26,884 bases of DNA from NCBI GenBank assembly GCA_028702895.1, contig JAQVNZ010000007.1, positions 1-26,884 of the forward strand. Reading direction: 5' to 3'. Below the pieces are notes generated by a model that saw only the letters and a program-made list of their open reading frames with translations, had not been told where the DNA came from and did no database searches. Below, piece by piece: positions 7,565 through 16,700 of this stretch (positions within the stretch are counted from its first letter, which is position 1; the number at the start of each line of letters is the position of its first letter). The DNA is from Candidatus Iainarchaeum sp. (lineage in GTDB: Archaea > Iainarchaeota > Iainarchaeia > Iainarchaeales > JAAZKV01). The translations under genes and the position numbers were made by a program.

Positions 7565-7681
7565 CTTTTCGTTTTAAGAATTAAGGTTTAAATGATTTAT
7601 AAAAGTTGCTTTACTTTACTCAACTTGTAAAAAAGTAAAAATGTGCTGGCATTTAATAGTTAAATTTAATTTTAAAAAATT

Positions 7682-9112
7682 TTAAAATGGACTACTCCAA
7701 TCACAAGTAAAAGCAGGCACATAAGCAGAATTTAATGAAGACATCGCCTTAAACATTTCACAGGTGGTTACATTGCTAACATTCCATTCACTAATATTTT
7801 GATTAAAAGATGAAAATCCAAACATTGCTGACATATCTATTACTGAACTAACATTCCAGTTGCCAATATTTTGATTAAAACTAGATCCTGAAAAAGTATA
7901 ACTCATATCTTTTACATTAGATACGTCCCAAGCAGTATATTCATCCCAATATCCTTCATTAATAATTTTTGTAGAAATATCTTGATTAAAATTTGAATTG
8001 TTGAACATTCCTGAAAGGTTTGTTACATTTGAAGTATTCCAACTACTAATATTTTGATTAAAAGGGTGTTTTCCATCACCCCAACTACTTTCGCCACTGA
8101 ACATATCTGCCATATTAGTAACTTTATCTACATGCCAATTACTAATATCTTGATTAAAATTAGAATAAATAAACATGTTTTGCATGTTAGTAATTTCTAT
8201 TGAAGCTTCATCAAAAAAATTAGTGGCTGTGAATGGATTAATTAATTCAGTGGCTTCAGAAAACATTCGTTCAGCTGAAGTTAAAGTTGAGATGCCTCCA
8301 TAAACTGGTGTTAAAATATCTTTTAAAAGTGCAGGTGTTGAATATGGTGCTCCAAATGCAACTCTGCTTGCACGACCTCTTAATTTTAAATAATAGGTTC
8401 CTGCTGTTGGATACTTTTTTGTTCTTAATGCATTACCATCAACTAAATCTTCCCAACCACTGCCCAAATTCCAATCTATTTCTATGTTATGTGCATCATC
8501 GATTTGAAATTTGAATTCTTGATCATTTTCAGTAATTTCTATTTGAAATATGAATGGGATAAGGTCTATTCCTCCTGGGGGAAATATTTCTTCGTCTTCT
8601 GGGATTGGGATTATTGGTTCTTTTATTGGTTCAATATTTTCTTCACATTGTACGGTTATTGATTGTTTTATTTTTTGTTCTAAACCGTATTTTGTTTTAT
8701 AAGTTATTTGGAATTCACAAGTTTTTGTTTTTTGATTTGATTCGCATTCGCAAGTGTGATTTAATTGAATTAATTCATTATTTCCAGAGTAAATTTGTTT
8801 ATTGTTGTAATCGTTTAATTCGCCGTTATCAACTATTATTTTTGTTAGAGTTATTGTTTCACCAGTATTGTTTTTAAAATTTAGGAATCCGTTATTGTCT
8901 GTGGTATTTGTGATTGCGTCTGTAATGCTTATTCCGTTTGTTCCTATTTGTCCTTTTAGTTGGTTTGTTGTTTGAGTGATTTGTTGTGCTTGAAACATGT
9001 TGGTTGAGATTCCAGCTACGATTAAGCCTATTACAATTATAATTGCAATAATGATTAGATATTCTACTGTTCCTTGTGCGTTATTATTTTGCAGGTTAAT
9101 ATTATTTCGCAT
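7682..9112 (-). CDS. Exported protein: class III (pilin-like) signal peptide plus DUF285/BspA-like repeats
   Basis: Probable cell-surface or pilus-associated protein. The N terminus contains NAQGTVEYLIIIAIIIVIGL, a class III archaeal signal cut by the prepilin peptidase before Gln13, with Glu at +5 and a hydrophobic helix. Residues of about 40-160 form a small beta domain with Cys pairs (CECESNQKTKTCEFQI), as in many archaeal pilin-like proteins. Pro-rich linkers follow (EPIIPIPEDEEIFPPGG). From about residue 276 to the end, five or so repeats on the pattern FNQ(D/N)IS-W-(V/N)-(S/D)-VT-M--MF match the DUF285/BspA-like family of surface proteins known from Mycoplasma, gut bacteria and protists. 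The 476-aa frame is complete with an ATG at 9110-9112. Adhesion or contact with a host or partner cell is inference. Confidence 0.85.
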   Translation of the reverse strand: MRNNINLQNNNAQGTVEYLIIIAIIIVIGLIVAGISTNMFQAQQITQTTNQLKGQIGTNGISITDAITNTTDNNGFLNFKNNTGETITLTKIIVDNGELNDYNNKQIYSGNNELIQLNHTCECESNQKTKTCEFQITYKTKYGLEQKIKQSITVQCEENIEPIKEPIIPIPEDEEIFPPGGIDLIPFIFQIEITENDQEFKFQIDDAHNIEIDWNLGSGWEDLVDGNALRTKKYPTAGTYYLKLRGRASRVAFGAPYSTPALLKDILTPVYGGISTLTSAERMFSEATELINPFTATNFFDEASIEITNMQNMFIYSNFNQDISNWHVDKVTNMADMFSGESSWGDGKHPFNQNISSWNTSNVTNLSGMFNNSNFNQDISTKIINEGYWDEYTAWDVSNVKDMSYTFSGSSFNQNIGNWNVSSVIDMSAMFGFSSFNQNISEWNVSNVTTCEMFKAMSSLNSAYVPAFTCDWSSPF

Positions 9113-9241
9113 ACTAATAATGTGCTTTATGAGTTTTTATTATTTTGTTTTTTGTTTTGTTTTCATATTTTTGTTTTATTTTGATTTTTTTAATATTTTA
9201 TTATAATTTTGTTTAATTTAATTTAAAAATGATTTTTTCTT

Positions 9242-9250
9242 AATTTATAT
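9242..9250 (+). promoter_or_regulatory. TATA box of taw1
   Basis: A TATA-like sequence (aatttatat region) is centred about 27 nt before the ATG at 9274. No ribosome binding site is present, so the message is probably leaderless. Confidence 0.45.
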
Positions 9251-9273
9251 TTATTTCGTATTCTTAATTAATT

Positions 9274-10239
9274 ATGAAATTAGATGATTTAATAATAGAT
9301 TTTAAGAAAAAAAAATATGGTTTTTTTGAGGAAGCAAGCGTACAAATTTGTGAGTGGAATAAACAAGCTATTAGAACTAATGCAAAAGAACATTGTTATA
9401 AACAAGATTTTTATGGTGCAGACACTCTATCTTGTCATCAAATTGCTCCAACAACATTTTGGTGTAATAATTCTTGTATTTTTTGTTGGAGACCAAAAGA
9501 ATACATGGGTTCAAAACCAAATAAAACAGTTAACCCAGAAAAAATGATTCCTGCCCTAATTAGTGAGCGAAAAAAATTATTACAAGGTTTTTATGGTTCT
9601 TTTAAAAAAGAAGTTGTGGATAGTGCACTAGAACAAAAACATTGGGCCATATCTCTTTCAGGCGAACCTACATTATACAAAAAATTAGCAGAATTAATTA
9701 TATTATTAAAAGAAAGAAAAGGTACCGAAACAGTTTTTTTAGTTAGCAATGGACAAAATCCAAAAACATTATTAGATTTGTGGAAAAAAAATTCTCTACC
9801 AACCCAATTATATATTTCCATGATTTCACCTATAGAAAAAAATTATAAAAGAATTACTTGTAATAACGAGAAAAATGGTTGGAAAAATTATCTAAAATCA
9901 TTATCTTTACTAAAATTATTGCCGTGTAGAACTGTAATACGATTAACTCTAATAAAAGGAATGAATGATTCTGATGAATTATTAGAAAAATTTGCTGAAT
10001 TATTAGAAGTAGTTCAATCAGATTTTATTGAAATAAAATCTTATATGTGGATTGGAATGTCAAGAAAAAGATTAGTAGAAGATAATATGCCCTCACATGA
10101 TTATGTTAGAGGATTTTCAAAAAAAATATTGGATAAAATGCCTTCTTATAAGTTTGAGAATGAAAAAATTAATTCTAGAATAGTTTTATTAAAAAACAAG
10201 AATTCAAAATTTAAAACAAAAATAATTAATAGAGATTAA
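9274..10239 (+). CDS. taw1: 4-demethylwyosine synthase Taw1 (TYW1), radical SAM
   Basis: Enzyme of wyosine biosynthesis. It condenses N1-methylguanosine-37 of tRNA-Phe with pyruvate carbons to give 4-demethylwyosine, using two iron-sulfur clusters. The 321-aa protein has the radical SAM triad Cys64-x3-Cys68-x2-Cys71 in WCNNSCIFCWRPKEYMG. It also has three upstream cysteines (26, 41, 54) in the positions known to hold the second cluster of TYW1. HWAISLSGEPTLY, FLVSNGQNP, TQLYISM and EIKSYMWIGMSRKRL are all family blocks. Length fits archaeal Taw1, which lacks the flavodoxin domain of eukaryotic TYW1. The gene is single, diverging from the pilin-like gene and facing the DedA-like gene. Confidence 0.93.
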   Translation: MKLDDLIIDFKKKKYGFFEEASVQICEWNKQAIRTNAKEHCYKQDFYGADTLSCHQIAPTTFWCNNSCIFCWRPKEYMGSKPNKTVNPEKMIPALISERKKLLQGFYGSFKKEVVDSALEQKHWAISLSGEPTLYKKLAELIILLKERKGTETVFLVSNGQNPKTLLDLWKKNSLPTQLYISMISPIEKNYKRITCNNEKNGWKNYLKSLSLLKLLPCRTVIRLTLIKGMNDSDELLEKFAELLEVVQSDFIEIKSYMWIGMSRKRLVEDNMPSHDYVRGFSKKILDKMPSYKFENEKINSRIVLLKNKNSKFKTKIINRD

Positions 10240-10256
10240 TTTTTAAAAAATTTGTT

Positions 10257-10886
10257 TTATAATAATAACAAGAACAATATTCCAATTGTTTTAAAAAAAA
10301 AGCTTAATATTGCTAATCGCATAGTGCTAATTTTTGATAATCCTGTTAAAATTATTATTCCTGCTTCATCAGGAAGAGGAGACGCTAATAAAAATCCAGC
10401 AAAAACAATGGATAAATAATTAACATGAATTGGTTTTAACTTAGAATTAACTGTCTTTTTCACAAACAAAAAAGGTCTTTCTTTTCTAAGTTTTATAAAC
10501 TCTTCTTCAAAAGAAAATTTAACGAATTTAAAAATGATTAAATCAGATAAAACTGCTCCTACTCCAGCAATAATCGCAGAAAAAAGAACATACTCGGGTT
10601 TTAACATAATAAGAACAGCTGTTGCAAATGGGGTAGTAAAACCAAAAGAAAATAATAATCCAGAAATAAACACTCCTGCATATTCTAAATAACCTAAATG
10701 TAAAATCATTTCAGAAAAAAAATCGTTTTGAAATAAAAAAATTGCTAGTAAAATACAAAAAGAAAAAAGAATTAATTTAGGATATTTAAATGCTAAAATA
10801 TGTGTTCGTTTAATAACTAAAGAAAATCTATTCCAATAAGAAATTGGTTCAGTAATAACCAAATTTGTTGTCTCACTAATGTCCAT
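10257..10886 (-). CDS. Small membrane protein, DedA/VTT-like
   Basis: Polytopic membrane protein of 209 aa with about five hydrophobic segments. The segment GVGAVLSDLIIFKFVK resembles the G-x3-(G/S)D-x3-(Y/F) block of DedA/VTT-domain proteins, and ASPLPDEAGIIILTGLSKIS resembles the proline-acidic block in the second half of that family. The similarity is by eye and partial, so the family call is tentative; DedA relatives act in lipid scrambling or membrane homeostasis. A TTG at 10895 would add three residues, but the ATG at 10884-10886 fits better: a TATA run (minus strand TTATATATAA, about 10912-10921) lies about 30 nt upstream and no ribosome binding site precedes the TTG. Its 3' end faces that of taw1, 17 bases away. 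Confidence 0.65.
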   Translation of the reverse strand: MDISETTNLVITEPISYWNRFSLVIKRTHILAFKYPKLILFSFCILLAIFLFQNDFFSEMILHLGYLEYAGVFISGLLFSFGFTTPFATAVLIMLKPEYVLFSAIIAGVGAVLSDLIIFKFVKFSFEEEFIKLRKERPFLFVKKTVNSKLKPIHVNYLSIVFAGFLLASPLPDEAGIIILTGLSKISTMRLAILSFFFKTIGILFLLLL

Positions 10887-11020
10887 TTCACACAAATAAT
10901 ATGCTTAGGGGATTATATATATTAAGATTTAATTTAAAAAAAAGATTAATTTAATTAAAAAAATTAAATAAAAATCTAATAAAAAAAAGATTTCAAATTA
11001 AAAAAAGTTTAAAAAAATTA

Positions 11021-11039
11021 AAAAAGGCTCTTTCGAGCC
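11021..11039 (-). terminator. Intrinsic-type terminator with a GAAA tetraloop
   Basis: On the minus strand GGCTC-GAAA-GAGCC forms a 5-bp GC-rich hairpin, followed at once by TTTTT, AA and further T-runs down to about 10985. It lies 42 bases after the stop of the zinc-ribbon gene. This is unusually bacterial-looking for an archaeon, where T-runs alone normally suffice. Confidence 0.7.
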
Positions 11040-11080
11040 AAATTTAAAAATATAGATATTTTATAAAAAAATAATATTAT

Positions 11081-11281
11081 CTAGTAGTCGTCTCTTCTAG
11101 GGCCTCGGTCTCTAAATCCGCCGCCACCACTTGGTCTTCTACTATTATTTCTTTTTTTCATAAAGCAGTCTCTACAAAATACTGGTCTGCTTGGGTCTGG
11201 TTCAAAAGGAACCTCTGTTTCTGCTCCGCATTCAGAACAAGTTGCTTTATGCATTTTTCTATCTTCATTATTTTTCATCAT
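11081..11281 (-). CDS. Small zinc-ribbon protein with an Arg/Gly-rich tail
   Basis: A 66-aa protein with a treble-clef-like zinc-binding core: CSECGAETEVPFEPDPSRPVFCRDC gives two CxxC pairs 18 residues apart, a pattern common in small CPR and DPANN zinc-ribbon proteins. The tail (RRPSGGGGFRDRGPRRDDY) is an RGG-like, disordered nucleic-acid-binding segment. An RNA-related role is plausible but not shown. A TTG at 11296 would add five residues. The ATG at 11279-11281 is preferred because GGAG (minus strand 11294-11291) sits nine bases before it. The RGG-coding segment is distinctly GC-richer than its surroundings, and the gene ends in a strong hairpin terminator, suggesting strong expression. 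Confidence 0.8.
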   Translation of the reverse strand: MMKNNEDRKMHKATCSECGAETEVPFEPDPSRPVFCRDCFMKKRNNSRRPSGGGGFRDRGPRRDDY

Positions 11282-11399
11282 TTTCTCTTTCTCCAATTAA
11301 TTATGTAAACTAACCGTTATTGGTCAATATTACAATTAAATTCTTCAACAAAAGTATTAAAAAGGCAACAATAAATAACTTTTTCCAGTGAAACAAAGA

Positions 11400-11407
11400 T
11401 TTATATA
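11400..11407 (+). promoter_or_regulatory. TATA box of the 58-aa membrane protein gene
   Basis: tttatata, the archaeal consensus, is centred 26 nt before the ATG at 11430. The transcript is therefore predicted to begin at or beside the start codon. Confidence 0.65.
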
Positions 11408-11429
11408 TTTTTTTGAACTTAATTAATCT

Positions 11430-11606
11430 ATGGCAGATAACAAGGATAATCAATATGGATTAATTCTAATAGCATTATCAGTTTTCTTTTTAATTTCAGG
11501 ATTAGACTTATTACAACAAAGTATTTTTAGTAAGGGTCTAAGTAGTTTGCTAGCATACATCACAGTTGCAATCGGCTCTTATTTAATAGCAAAAACAACT
11601 AAATAG
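11430..11606 (+). CDS. Small two-helix membrane protein, 58 aa
   Basis: A short gene with MADNKDNQYGLILIALSVFF at its N terminus, a first hydrophobic helix at residues 10-24, a short polar turn around LLQQSIFSKG, and a second helix at about 39-54 ending in KTTK. I do not recognise a family. It is supported as a real gene by a consensus TATA box exactly 26 nt upstream of the ATG, a charged-then-hydrophobic layout, and placement between two minus-strand genes where no other frame is open. No ribosome binding site is present, fitting leaderless translation. Function unknown. Confidence 0.65.
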   Translation: MADNKDNQYGLILIALSVFFLISGLDLLQQSIFSKGLSSLLAYITVAIGSYLIAKTTK

Positions 11607-11643
11607 TATTTTATAAAAAAAATCAGTTCAATATTTTTGAATC

Positions 11644-11946
11644 TTATTTTACGAATTGATTATTACTTTCAAGAACTTTTTCATAAGAAATAATTTCTTT
11701 TGATATTATTTTATAATCAATATTTTCTTTTTTTAGTAATTGTTCGGGGTTTAATTCTTTTGTAATTATCATAATTCCTTTTTTTGTAGAAAATTCTAAA
11801 TGCGCTTGTATTATTTCATCATTTAATAATAATTTATATTGTGTTAATGAAGTATCTTCTTGAGTTTTCATTTCAAACGAGAATTCTATTAATTGCACTT
11901 CTCCATAGGGTGCTAAACCAAATTTTGTTTTAAACCATTGTTTCAT
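11644..11946 (-). CDS. Hypothetical small protein coupled to the Tes-like gene
   Basis: An unrecognised 100-aa protein with no membrane segment or metal motif and a mixed alpha/beta look (KQWFKTKFGLAPYGEVQLIE, then LTQYKLLLNDEIIQAHLEF). It follows the radical SAM gene so closely that the stop of that gene (11954-11952) lies within the candidate ribosome binding site GTGAT, six bases before the ATG at 11944-11946. A GTG at 11955 overlapping that stop as GTGA is the alternative start, adding three residues. Either way translation is coupled, so the protein may be a partner of the radical SAM enzyme; this is inference. Confidence 0.7.
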   Translation of the reverse strand: MKQWFKTKFGLAPYGEVQLIEFSFEMKTQEDTSLTQYKLLLNDEIIQAHLEFSTKKGIMIITKELNPEQLLKKENIDYKIISKEIISYEKVLESNNQFVK

Positions 11947-11951
11947 ATAAA

Positions 11952-13610
11952 TCACTTTTCAAAAAAATATTTTTTTTTAGAATATGCTTTCTTATATTCT
12001 AAACTATTCTCTAATTCTTTAATATTGCGAACATATTTTTGTAACGGGTCCTTTGATTCTCCCACATAAGTTTGTCTAAATTCTTCCCAAGAAATCGAAT
12101 ATTGTTTTTGCACTTTGTCCCTATATAATTCTGGAACAACATTAAATGCACAAAAAGGTATTATTCTCCCATCTGGCGTGGCATAATGTATGTCACATCT
12201 TTCAACTCTTTGTTGATCATAATTATATGAGTCCATAAAATGCATCATTCCAATAAATAATGATTTAGTATGAAATTCACCTAATGCTGAATAATCGTGT
12301 TTTACTAGTGCATCAAATAATAATTTTGTTAGATTCAAATCTTTTGGTTTTTTTTCTTGATTAATAAAAGATTTTAATTTTAATAATAATTTTGCTGTTT
12401 CTATTCTTTTATTTTTTCCTTCTTCTATAGAATTTGACATTTCTCTTAAAAATTTAAATAAACCATCTACGTCAACAAATTCGGGTAGAGGTAGGACTTC
12501 GTTTTTTTCATTCAAAAAAACATATGTTGCCATTCCACAAGCAAAGTGATTATCTAATGAATATTGGGCCTTATTTGTTAGTGCTTCAATAAAATTTGTT
12601 ACTGGCGAAATGCATGGAATAGTAAAAAAATCTTTTTTTCTAATTAAATTATTTGTTTGTTCTTGGATTAATTGTGTTGTTTTTGGAATAGTAATTCTTT
12701 GTTTTTCTCTTTGAGATTTAGGCATTCTTCCAACAAATGAAACTGGTTGGAAATCAACTCCTCTAACAACATCAATATTTTGTAAAGCAAAATCTATTAT
12801 GTTTCCAATATCATTATCATTAACTCCTTTTATTAGAGTTGGAACTAGGACTATTCCTAAATTTGCTTTTCTACATTCCGCAATCGTTTTTGGCATTTCA
12901 TAATGGTTTTTTGGATTTGTTTGAGGAGTTGTACCATCAAAAGAAACGTAGAGTGTTGAAACACCCGCTTCTTTTAATTTCATGGCATAACCTGAATTAA
13001 ATGCAATTGTCATCCCCGTAGTATTCAATTGAATGTGGTCAAAGCCCTCTTCTTTTACAATTCGTATTATTTCAAACAAATCATCTCTAAGCGTTGGCTC
13101 TCCACCAGTTAATTGTATTGCATTACAAGGAACTGGACTTTCACTTTTAAGATTTTTTAACATTAATCTTATTTGTTCTAAACTCGGCTCGTATATTGGA
13201 TCCCCTGCTTTCGCATAAAAAAAACAATACCAACAACTCAAATCACACCTATTAGTAATCGCTATATTTGCAAGTGCTGTGTGAGAATGATGATTAGTGC
13301 ACAAACCACAATCAAATGGACAATTAGAACCAGTATTATTTGTTATGCTAACATTAGAATTTAATAAACCTCTTGCATTAGAAGCATATTTTTTTGCTTT
13401 ATTAAAATCATCCACAGATTCCCAATATAGTTCATCAAATTCTCCATGGTTAGGACAGGTTCTTAACAAATAAACCACATCTTTTTTTGCATAAACTTTT
13501 GCATCAAGAATTCGTTTACACTCGGGACAAATTGATTTAGTAATATACGGTAAATTAGACCCATAACTATTTGTTACAACACTCTTTTTTTCTTTTATAA
13601 TAAAGGACAA
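11952..13610 (-). CDS. Radical SAM protein of the MJ0619 / tetraether lipid synthase (Tes) family
   Basis: Radical SAM enzyme of 552 aa. Tes joins two archaeol lipid chains by carbon-carbon bonds to make caldarchaeol-type tetraether lipids; MJ0619 was earlier proposed to methylate a pterin. Family marks in order: CPEC at residues 28-31 and CPNHGEF at 52-58; CPFDCGLCTNHHSHT at 97-111, which carries auxiliary cluster cysteines; the radical SAM Cys122-x3-Cys126-x2-Cys129 in TNRCDLSCWYCFFYAKAG; QLTGGEPTLRDDL; and near the C terminus VERCDIHYATPDGRIIPFC, also typical. The start is TTG at 13608-13610, supported by GGTGAT three bases upstream. A small gene is coupled to its 3' end. Relatives with other substrates exist, so lipid synthesis is the best guess and not proven. 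Confidence 0.82.
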   Translation of the reverse strand: MSFIIKEKKSVVTNSYGSNLPYITKSICPECKRILDAKVYAKKDVVYLLRTCPNHGEFDELYWESVDDFNKAKKYASNARGLLNSNVSITNNTGSNCPFDCGLCTNHHSHTALANIAITNRCDLSCWYCFFYAKAGDPIYEPSLEQIRLMLKNLKSESPVPCNAIQLTGGEPTLRDDLFEIIRIVKEEGFDHIQLNTTGMTIAFNSGYAMKLKEAGVSTLYVSFDGTTPQTNPKNHYEMPKTIAECRKANLGIVLVPTLIKGVNDNDIGNIIDFALQNIDVVRGVDFQPVSFVGRMPKSQREKQRITIPKTTQLIQEQTNNLIRKKDFFTIPCISPVTNFIEALTNKAQYSLDNHFACGMATYVFLNEKNEVLPLPEFVDVDGLFKFLREMSNSIEEGKNKRIETAKLLLKLKSFINQEKKPKDLNLTKLLFDALVKHDYSALGEFHTKSLFIGMMHFMDSYNYDQQRVERCDIHYATPDGRIIPFCAFNVVPELYRDKVQKQYSISWEEFRQTYVGESKDPLQKYVRNIKELENSLEYKKAYSKKKYFFEK

Positions 13611-13613
13611 TTA

Positions 13614-13619
13614 ATCACC
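13614..13619 (-). promoter_or_regulatory. GGTGAT ribosome binding site before a TTG start
   Basis: Minus-strand GGTGAT is followed by TAA and then TTG at 13610. The same motif, spacing and start codon occur at 7553-7564. Confidence 0.7.
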
Positions 13620-13735
13620 AAATAAAAAATAACATTGAAAAAACAATGTTTAATAATATAGTATAATTATCAAATATTTAAAAACATAACATTATTCTAA
13701 AAATATATTTTAAACATAATAAAACTTAAACTAAA

Positions 13736-16700
13736 TTATTTCAAACAATCTTGTTGAATTATTCTAACATTATCATTTAATGATTTTCCATTTGAATCAT
13801 TCTTGGCAAATAGCATTTTTTCTGACCACCAAAATAATTCTCTATTACCAAATCTTGTAATACAAACACTCTCATTTTCAACTGATTCAAACAAACTCTT
13901 AATACTATTAATATAATCATTGTCTAAAAAATTATTATTATTCATTCCATTCACACCTGTTAAATATAATAAACCATTTTGTAAAGAATTATTACTAGAA
14001 ATTATTGTTTGATTTGAATTAAAATTTAGAGCATAATTATCGTTTATTGGAGAATAAATTATTGTGGTTAAACCAGTTTTACCAGAGTTTTTTACTTCAT
14101 TAAAACCAAATCCATGTCCTTGTCCCATAACAAAATCAGGAACTTGATTAATATATGATTTCAAATTATTTCCAAAAAAATCATTACAATTATCTATGCC
14201 TGATAATAATAATAAATTATTCATTTTAACTGGCACTCTTTTCTCATTTTTATTAGCCTCATAATTAAGTATTACATTAGAACCTTTTTGGCCAATCAAA
14301 GAAAATATTATTGGCGTTGCAATTGTTGGAGAAAATATTGTTTTTGCACTATTAATAAAAGAATAATCCATTATTTTTCCTCTTTTTGATGCAAATGAAT
14401 TTAGTAAATAAAAATCGTTTACAAATTGTGAATTAATTTTTACTAGAGAATCAACTTGATTATTTTCTAGTAATGCTGGTTCTTTAAAAGAAACTTGTAA
14501 ACTAGAACCACTATCAATACTAGTCCCATAATATCTTCTATCATTAGCATTTCGTAATCCTACTCCTCCATTAAACGGAGTATAATAAAATGGACTATAA
14601 TTAGAATTAATTGGTTCTTTCAAACTAACATTCACAAAAATTTTTGATGTTATTGCTCCTCCAGATATTAATGGTAATTGGTCAAAATTAATTATTGTTT
14701 TAATATTATATTTTCCAGCATCTGGTACAACAAAATCGTATTCTGGTTTAAATGAAAGTGTTTCGTTAGTGAAATAAAATTTTTTAGAATTCTTAAAATA
14801 TTGGTTCATCCCATCTTGAGGATCAACAAATTCCGGACTTGCTTTTAAAAAAGTTTTAGTATAATAATCGACAAAATCACTTTGAAATTCTAATCCTAAT
14901 CCATCCCTCATTAAATTAACTTCAAAATCTAGTAAATCCACTATAGTATCTTTTACTTCGGTAGTAGAATTATTTAAATAATAATATAATGCTGGTTTGT
15001 TATCATATTGCCAAGTAGTTAACGGAATAAAACAAGTATTTAGATAAGGTAATTTAAATTCTTTTGGAGTAATTTGTTTTAAAATATTAAAAGCATAATT
15101 TTCTGGACAACTTGTTGTAATATTAGATAATTCACTATTTAGAGAAGAGAGTTTTTTGCTAACAAGAATTGATAATTGGGTAGAATCTAAATAATTATCT
15201 TTAACTAATTCTTCACTAATATCATTCCAATCCCATCCTAAAATTATTTTTGGTAAAACATTTTTTCCAGTTTCGCCAAACAATAAATTGTTTTGACACG
15301 GCGTATTTATATTTGGGATAATAGTTTCTTTTCTTGGAAGAACATTAACTTTCATTTGAAAAGAATAAATTTCTTCACTAATATCATTACTAGGAATATC
15401 AAACGGGCTAAAAAGAGAATCAATTTTTTCTAAATCAGAATAATTTCTTACTTTTACTGGGATATGAATTGTAATATAAGAATTTTTTTTCAATCCGGCT
15501 TTTGAAAAAATTATGCTGGCTTCTTGTTCGTTAAAAACATCAAATACTTCTAAATCATTAAACGACCATTGTGCAATAACTTGGGGAGAAGATAATTCGA
15601 TAGGTTTAGCATCGTTTAGTAAATTTATTTTATAAGCTGGTAAAGTTAGTTTAACTTGATTATCACAATCTTCTTTTAAAACAGAAATCTCATTTGAAAA
15701 CAAACTTTTTTTTGAATTAATATTGGGTAGGATGTCCGAATCAGAATTACTAAAATTTAGTTTAATATTACTTGAACTAATTAAATTTGAATTAATTAAG
15801 TCTGAATTAAAATACGCATTTGTAGAAGAAGATTGTTTTGTATTATATACGCCCCCATCATACGCGCCCGTAACAAAACTACTACTTAGAATTGTTCCAA
15901 TTAGACCAGATAATCTTTCATCATTAAACGAACCATATTTTTCCAAAATATTTGAATTATAAGAATAGGCTGAAGCGTTACTAGATTCTTTTTCTAAAAT
16001 AGAAAGATTTTGAGCAGCATCTACTCCTAAACCAAAATCAGTAATCGCATTAAAAACATTTAATTCAAAATCATATAAATCTTCTAAGATTGCTGAAAAT
16101 AAATCAAACGTGTTCATTAAATTTCCATAATAATCTGCGGTTAAAGATTCATAAAATTGCCATGAATTATAAATCGTATTTATTGTCCCGATTATTTTCA
16201 ACGTACTAGAATAAGAAGTCGTAATTTCTGATTGTACTGCTAATAATTTTGTTTTTGTTAAATTAATAGTTGCGATTGCTGCACAACAACCATCTTGACA
16301 ACCAGCTATTCTTCCAGCTTGTGTTTCAGCACAAGTACAATCTGCACTCGCAGCGGCCAATGCAACATCCAATCCTCCAATAGCAGTAATTACTGAATCT
16401 CTAATTAATTCTAATTTAGCAGTTAATAATCCAGTTTGTTCTATTAAATCTAAAGCTAATTTAGATCCCTCAATAATTAATTGTGTTTTTTCGTCTAAGT
16501 CATCCCCAATAACAGTCAAATCATCATTAGCATTTAATTGTGCTTCTAAAATATCATTTTTTAATAATTCAATATCATTTAATTCATCTAATGCTAATTC
16601 TAAATATTGTTTTGATTCATAATGGCCAGAGGATGCAAAATCAAGTGAATCTATTGAAGCACTTTTTAATGCCAAATCTAAGTATTCTAAAATACTAATC

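Noticed and set aside
8287..9206. Plus-strand hydrophobic frames opposite the pilin-like gene.
   Set aside because: They arise from the reverse complement of the signal and beta-domain codons; the minus-strand gene is clear.
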